From: Nostoc paludosum FACHB-159
Lineage (GTDB): Bacteria; Cyanobacteriota; Cyanobacteriia; Cyanobacteriales; Nostocaceae
DNA length: 64,000 bases
Direction of reading: 5' to 3'
NCBI RefSeq assembly: GCF_014698835.1
Contig: NZ_JACJTU010000001.1
Location: forward strand, 186,001 to 250,000
The stretch's first letter is position 1. Every line of letters begins with the position of its first letter. The notes beneath the pieces are model-generated. The model searched no databases, had not been told where the DNA came from, and worked only from the letters and a program-made list of their open reading frames with translations. A program made the position numbers and the translations under genes. Positions 60,172 through 64,000 of the stretch are shown piece by piece.

Positions 60172-60729
60172 TTAAGAAGCCGCAGATTGTAATTTTTCTA
60201 GTCGTGCTAGTACTTCTGAACTGTGAATAGTTGGGTTAACTTTCACAAAAGTTTCGCGCAAAATACCTTGAGGATCGATAATAAAACTGTGGCGCATAGA
60301 TAAGAAACTCAGCCACGAACCGTAAGCTTTACTCACTGAACCGTCAGTGTCAGCCAATAGAGGGAATTTTAGTCCCTCTGAATCACAAAATTGAGCGTGC
60401 GAATCAATATCATCAGCACTGACACCGAGAACTTGAGTGTTTTTTTCCAGATATTTGGGTAAATCTTCTTGGAAACGACGAGCTTCTATAGTACAACCGG
60501 AAGTGAAATCTTTGGGGTAAAAGTACAAAACTACCCACTTACCACGAAAGTCAGAGAGGGAAATTTTGCCATCACCTATGTTGGTTGGCAAGGTAAACTC
60601 TGGCGCAGGTTGATTAATTGCAGGAAGTTTACCACCAAGAGCATCAGCAGTAGGGACAAAATTCAGCCAGCTAATAATAGAAATACAGCTGGCAAATAAT
60701 ATGCTTAAAAAAGTGCGGCGTGAAATCAT
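60172..60729 (-). CDS. Peroxiredoxin, PrxQ/BCP type with signal peptide
   Basis: Reduces hydroperoxides. 185 residues from ATG 60729, with a twin-arginine-like signal (MISRRTFLSILFASCISIISWLNFVPTADA), so lumenal or periplasmic. Peroxidatic Cys in YPKDFTSGCTIEARRF; the resolving Cys expected five residues later in PrxQ is Arg, so it works as a 1-Cys type or with another partner thiol. FPLLADTDGSVSKAYG and the C-terminal TIHSSEVL are family stretches. Lies 56 bp behind the SipA-like gene on the same strand. Confidence 0.92.
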   Translation of the reverse strand: MISRRTFLSILFASCISIISWLNFVPTADALGGKLPAINQPAPEFTLPTNIGDGKISLSDFRGKWVVLYFYPKDFTSGCTIEARRFQEDLPKYLEKNTQVLGVSADDIDSHAQFCDSEGLKFPLLADTDGSVSKAYGSWLSFLSMRHSFIIDPQGILRETFVKVNPTIHSSEVLARLEKLQSAAS

Positions 60730-60785
60730 GGTGCAAACCAAAATGACAACTTTACACAAGTTTACATTCCTGGTTGCTACTAATC

Positions 60786-61028
60786 TCATTCTGAGTCAGA
60801 TTCGGGAGAAATATCTATGGTTTCGATGTATTGGCTATCTAGGAGAAAAGCCCCTTTAGCAAAGCGAATACCCCAATATCCGCCAGGTCTACGGTCAAGA
60901 ACTATACCTTCTTCGCCAATGTGAATCACATCAGGGGGGCGGAGCATGGGCATAGGTTCAGCAGTTTTGACGTAGGGCGGTAGCGCTACAACACGGACTT
61001 TACTACCAATAGGAAATTCTTTAGACAT
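60786..61028 (-). CDS. sipA: SipA-like protein (DUF3148)
   Basis: 80 residues, MSKEFPIGSKVRVVALPPYVKTAEPMPMLRPPDV then EEGIVLDRRPGGYWGIRFAKGAFLLDSQYIETI. This SH3-like fold matches my memory of SipA, the small protein that interacts with the histidine kinase NblS/Hik33 in cyanobacteria and modulates its activity. NblS controls photosynthesis and nblA genes, of which one is in this window, so the assignment is meaningful but unproven. Operon partner of the peroxiredoxin gene. Confidence 0.75.
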   Translation of the reverse strand: MSKEFPIGSKVRVVALPPYVKTAEPMPMLRPPDVIHIGEEGIVLDRRPGGYWGIRFAKGAFLLDSQYIETIDISPESDSE

Positions 61029-61653
61029 CTTGAAAAAGCTAGCTTCAAAATAGGGATTGTGGAGTGGTTAGAGACGCGATTAATCACGTCTCTAGGGAGT
61101 GGGGGAAGCAAATTTTTGATGTTTGCTTGGGGTTTTTCCCCTAGTTGAGTAGCTTAAAAATAGTAGGTGGGGAGTAGTGATTTAGGAAAACTAAATCACT
61201 ACGGGGTTTAGGGGTCAAGAGATTTTTATACTCTTGTTGTGTCAGACATTATAGCAACTTGCAGTAGTTAGCACAACTGGGCTAACGTAAAATGATTTAA
61301 TTTTCAAGCATGTCTATTCCATTGAATTGAAAACAAAATAGCGATTGGGCAAACAGGGCATTAGTTATTCTCCGCGTAAGAGCGTCTCCCTATCTCCCCA
61401 CAAAAATAGGGAAAGGGAAAGGAGATCGATTTTCCCCTTTCCCATCTTCTGCAAGAAGTCTGTATAATTTTTTAATTCTTATACCAATTTGAAAAATGAT
61501 TGCGACAGATGGATTAATAAAACCTAGATGTAAAAAGCAATGACTATTAACTCTCTTTTTAAAGATTGAAGAAGAATAAAGAAATCAGAATTAGTTACAC
61601 AGAATTGAATTCTGAATTCTCTATTCTGACTCCTGAATTCTTTCTTGTTAAAA
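61029..61653. other. Intergenic with hairpins
   Basis: Perfect hairpin GTAGTGATTTAG (61174-61185) and CTAAATCACTAC (61191-61202), GAAAA loop; a GAGACGCGATTAATCACGTCTC member of the dispersed family at about 61070; CTATCTCCCC and GGGAAAGGGAAAGG repeats around 61385-61440. No gene. Confidence 0.55.
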
Positions 61654-62157
61654 TTATTGAGGATTGCGTTGTTGGCGACGCTGTTTGAAGTTTTGCTGGA
61701 TTTGTTCGAGTTTTTGCCGCTGTTCGGGGGTTAAAACTGCTTGAATTTGTTGTTTCTCAGATTCTCGGATTTGCCGCATTTGAGTTTTTTGTGCTTCGGT
61801 CAGATTTAAGTCTGCAAAGTTCTTCCATCCACCTCGACGCTGACCCGCTTGGCGTTGACCTTGTTGACCTGCTTGGCGCTGAGCCTGACGCGCTTGCTTA
61901 GCTGCTTCTAACTTTGCTTTTTGTTCTGGAGTTAAAATTGCTTCCCATTTAGCACGGCTATCCTGGCGAATTGCCTGAATTTGGCTTTTTTGGGCATCGG
62001 TTAGCCCTAATTCTGCCCAAGGGCCCTTTGGTTTTTGTGGAGTTTGTGCTAGTAGCAGGGGTGAGGGAGAGGCTGTTTGAGCTACGACAGCAAAGGAAGT
62101 TGCAGTTAAACTTAAAGCGATCGCTCCAGCTACTAATGATAATGTTTTGAGTTTCAT
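61654..62157 (-). CDS. Spy/CpxP-like periplasmic protein with LTxxQ motifs
   Basis: 167 residues with a signal peptide (LSLVAGAIALSLTATSFAVVAQ). Two repeated units of LTDAQKSQIQAIRQDSRAK...ILTPEQKAKLEAAK (about 50-85) and LTEAQKTQMRQIRESEKQQ...VLTPEQRQKLEQIQ (about 115-155), each like the LTxxQ/heavy-metal-resistance motif of Spy and CpxP. Between lies a Gln/Arg/Gly-rich linker. In E. coli these are ATP-independent chaperones or stress sensors in the periplasm. Function here is inferred by fold only. Confidence 0.85.
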   Translation of the reverse strand: MKLKTLSLVAGAIALSLTATSFAVVAQTASPSPLLLAQTPQKPKGPWAELGLTDAQKSQIQAIRQDSRAKWEAILTPEQKAKLEAAKQARQAQRQAGQQGQRQAGQRRGGWKNFADLNLTEAQKTQMRQIRESEKQQIQAVLTPEQRQKLEQIQQNFKQRRQQRNPQ

Positions 62158-62343
62158 TACTTACTTCGTGGTTCTTGCCTGTGTGGATGCCACCATCATA
62201 AGAATTTATCTTCAATATTCACATGAGGAGAAAGTCACGGTTATGCCCATGACTTTAGTCATGATTCAATTATGACAAATGTGACTGACAATAATAGAAG
62301 TTAAGAGTTAGGAGTTAAGAGTTAGCAATTAGGTGTTATCATC

Positions 62344-63609
62344 ATGAATCCTCTAATTCAAATTAAAAAACATCCTTTTCCGTCTCTGCTTTATTTAGAA
62401 TGGATATTACTGACAATCACTGCTTTAATAGCAGTTATACCACCACCTTTGCGGCGATTTCGTCCTAGACGAGCAGAGCTATCTATTTGTGGGACATTTC
62501 CAGATTTATCAGTTTGTAATTTCTTGCCAGAATTGTCAATTTATAGCCTGATTGTTTTTGCATTAATGGGGTTATGGTTACCTAAAAGCAATCATAAAAG
62601 TAAATTAATATACACAACTATTCAAATTGTATTGATTTTAGTGACTGGACTTTTTGGTGAAAGATTTGCCCGTCTTTTTCCGTTTCTTTATATAATTTTG
62701 GTGACTCGCAGTTGTCTAATTTTTCAGTTACCTGGGCGTTTATTCATGACAAGTCTGTCATTTACTTTATTTTTACTGACTACACAATTAAAATATCAAT
62801 TATTCAGTTTTCAATCTTCACCACAAGCTCAAGAACGTTTTCGATTTCTGAGCTTGAATTGGTCTTTGGTGTTTGGTCTGAGTTTAGTTTTTGTATTGTT
62901 GATGATGAATGCTGTATTATCTGAACGGCACAGTCGCGAAAAACTCGCTATTGCTAACGAAAAACTTCGCCAATATGCCATGCAAATTGAAAATCAAGCT
63001 ACCTTGGAAGAACGAAACCGCATTGCTCGTGAAATTCATGATTCATTAGGACACTCTCTAACTGCTTTAAATCTTCAATTAGAAACTGCTTTAAAACTGT
63101 GGCAATCTAATCCAATTAAGGCTGAGACATTTCTAGCAACGGCAAAGGAATTAGGTTCAAAAGCACTCAAAGATGTCCGTCAATCTGTTTCAACTATGCG
63201 TTCTAATCCTTTACAAGAGCAATCTTTAGAACGTGCGATCGCTGGTCTTGTAGAAAATTTTCATCGCTCAAATGGTATTCTACCAATTTATGAAATCAAT
63301 CTAGAATATTCTTTACCGCCTGAAATTAATACTGCTATTTATCGGATTACTCAAGAATCTTTGACAAATATTTCTAAATATGCATCTGCGACAGAGGTCA
63401 AAATACAACTCACTACCATTAGAAGTAATTTACGGTTAATAATTCAGGATAATGGTAGAGGTTTTGATATCAGGCAAAATACCACTGGTTTTGGACTTCA
63501 TAGTATGCGCGATCGCACTTTAGCGTTGGGAGGCGAATTTAATATTGATACTACTCCTGGTTCTGGTTGCAAAATTATAGTTAATATCCCCTTAACGAGG
63601 TTGACATGA
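62344..63609 (+). CDS. NarL-type membrane sensor histidine kinase
   Basis: 421 residues. The N-terminal ~190 residues hold about five membrane helices and a short extracytoplasmic loop. A coiled-coil linker leads to a HisKA_3 phospho-acceptor domain with H in EERNRIAREIHDSLGHSL (about 223-240), then HATPase_c with NGRGF and GFGLHSMRDR. It belongs to the DesK/NarX class, whose partners are LuxR-type regulators. ATGA overlap with the next gene shows a coupled two-component operon. Signal unknown. Confidence 0.92.
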   Translation: MNPLIQIKKHPFPSLLYLEWILLTITALIAVIPPPLRRFRPRRAELSICGTFPDLSVCNFLPELSIYSLIVFALMGLWLPKSNHKSKLIYTTIQIVLILVTGLFGERFARLFPFLYIILVTRSCLIFQLPGRLFMTSLSFTLFLLTTQLKYQLFSFQSSPQAQERFRFLSLNWSLVFGLSLVFVLLMMNAVLSERHSREKLAIANEKLRQYAMQIENQATLEERNRIAREIHDSLGHSLTALNLQLETALKLWQSNPIKAETFLATAKELGSKALKDVRQSVSTMRSNPLQEQSLERAIAGLVENFHRSNGILPIYEINLEYSLPPEINTAIYRITQESLTNISKYASATEVKIQLTTIRSNLRLIIQDNGRGFDIRQNTTGFGLHSMRDRTLALGGEFNIDTTPGSGCKIIVNIPLTRLT

Positions 63610-64000
63610 GTATTAAAGTATTGTTGGTAGATGACCAAAGTTTAATTCGTCAAGGATTAAGAGCTTTGTTAGAACTAGAACCAGATTTAGAAATAGTAGG
63701 AGAAGCAGAAAACGGTAAAGAAGCGATTAATTTTGTTGCCCAATTTCAGCCAGATGTCGTATTGTTAGACATCAGAATGCCTATTATGGATGGAGTTGCA
63801 GCCACACGGGAAATCCAAAAACATTTTAGCAAAACGAAGATTTTAGTACTCACAACTTTTGATGATAATGAATATGTTTCTGCGGCTTTGCAAAGTGGAG
63901 CAATGGGTTATTTATTGAAAGATACACCCTCAGAAGAATTAGCTGTTGCTATTCGCGCTGTATATAAAGGATACACTCAATTAGGCCCAGGAATAGTTAA
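63606..64000 (+). CDS. LuxR/NarL-family response regulator (5' part)
   Basis: Starts at ATG 63606, overlapping the kinase stop by four bases, and runs beyond the window. The 131 visible residues comprise the receiver domain: VLLVDDQSLIRQGL (acid pocket), phospho-acceptor Asp in VVLLDIRMPIMDG, Thr in LVLTTF and Lys in YLLKDTPSEEL. The C-terminal helix-turn-helix is outside the window; NarL membership is inferred from the cognate HisKA_3 kinase and the receiver sequence. Confidence 0.93.
   Translation, partial: MSIKVLLVDDQSLIRQGLRALLELEPDLEIVGEAENGKEAINFVAQFQPDVVLLDIRMPIMDGVAATREIQKHFSKTKILVLTTFDDNEYVSAALQSGAMGYLLKDTPSEELAVAIRAVYKGYTQLGPGIV

Overview
The window is chromosome-like DNA from a filamentous, probably heterocystous (Nostocales-type) cyanobacterium that makes phycoerythrin. 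Evidence seen directly: frequent HIP1 octamers (GCGATCGC), phycobilisome genes (cpcG, nblA, cpeB, cpeA, a cpeZ-like lyase and a CpcS/CpeS-type lyase), the OCP/FRP photoprotection pair, psaD next to trpE, two ndhD copies, many heptanucleotide short tandem repeats (TGCCCAA/TGCCCCA type) and a CRISPR array whose repeats end in ATTGAAAC. The genus cannot be fixed from the sequence alone; Tolypothrix, Calothrix, Scytonema or Nostoc relatives would all fit.

Layout. 1-5 kb: end of murE, a DICT-domain kinase lacking its phospho-acceptor histidine, a transposase scrap with a MITE-like repeat, rluD, and a ten-repeat CRISPR array without cas genes. 5-10.4 kb: light-harvesting island (cpcG, an HExxH protein, a bilin lyase, nblA, cpeBA, cpeZ). 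10.5-17 kb: SDR protein, dnaK, an acetoacetate-decarboxylase-fold protein, a 58-residue peptide gene and a large unknown. 17-27 kb: histidine phosphatase, ocp-frp, pentapeptide protein, trpE-psaD, and a second DICT kinase. 27-42 kb: glycogen-debranching-type glucosidase, a DUF2973/DUF2605-like pair, thrS, ndhD, lipoxygenase, thrB, a second ndhD.

42.3-51.8 kb is the standout. A vWA/TROVE (Ro60/Rsr-like) protein is surrounded by five candidate Y-RNA-like elements. All share one plan: outer helix, 5' internal-loop strand CCTRAC (CCCGAT in one), second helix, 3' internal-loop strand AACTT, outer helix. What they carry differs. Two hold complete tRNA cloverleaf mimics joined through the acceptor end. 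One holds a circularly permuted tRNA-like fold with the acceptor closed by a loop. One holds a close copy of the 23S rRNA GTPase-associated centre. One is a minimal hairpin. One of the tRNA-bearing elements is itself nested where the anticodon loop of a further tRNA-like fold would be. Interleaved are genes for a full-length ribosomal protein L7/L12 paralogue, a 66-residue ubiquitin-like candidate ending in Gly, a stand-alone ThiF/E1-like enzyme, two proteins I cannot name, an Rpn-family nuclease, a secreted EndoU-like nuclease and, nearby, a cyanovirin-N lectin. My inference is a Ro60-centred RNP locus that displays mimics of translation parts (tRNA and the ribosomal factor-binding site), perhaps as decoys or RNA-repair scaffolds, with a possible Ubl/E1 modification arm.

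52-64 kb returns to ordinary genes: a Bgt-type amino-acid ABC transporter, HNH endonuclease with a terminator-bearing leader, ligA, a DUF4058-like protein, modA, a double-glycine leader peptide, a PrxQ-type peroxiredoxin, a SipA-like protein, a Spy-like protein and a NarL-type two-component pair cut by the window end.
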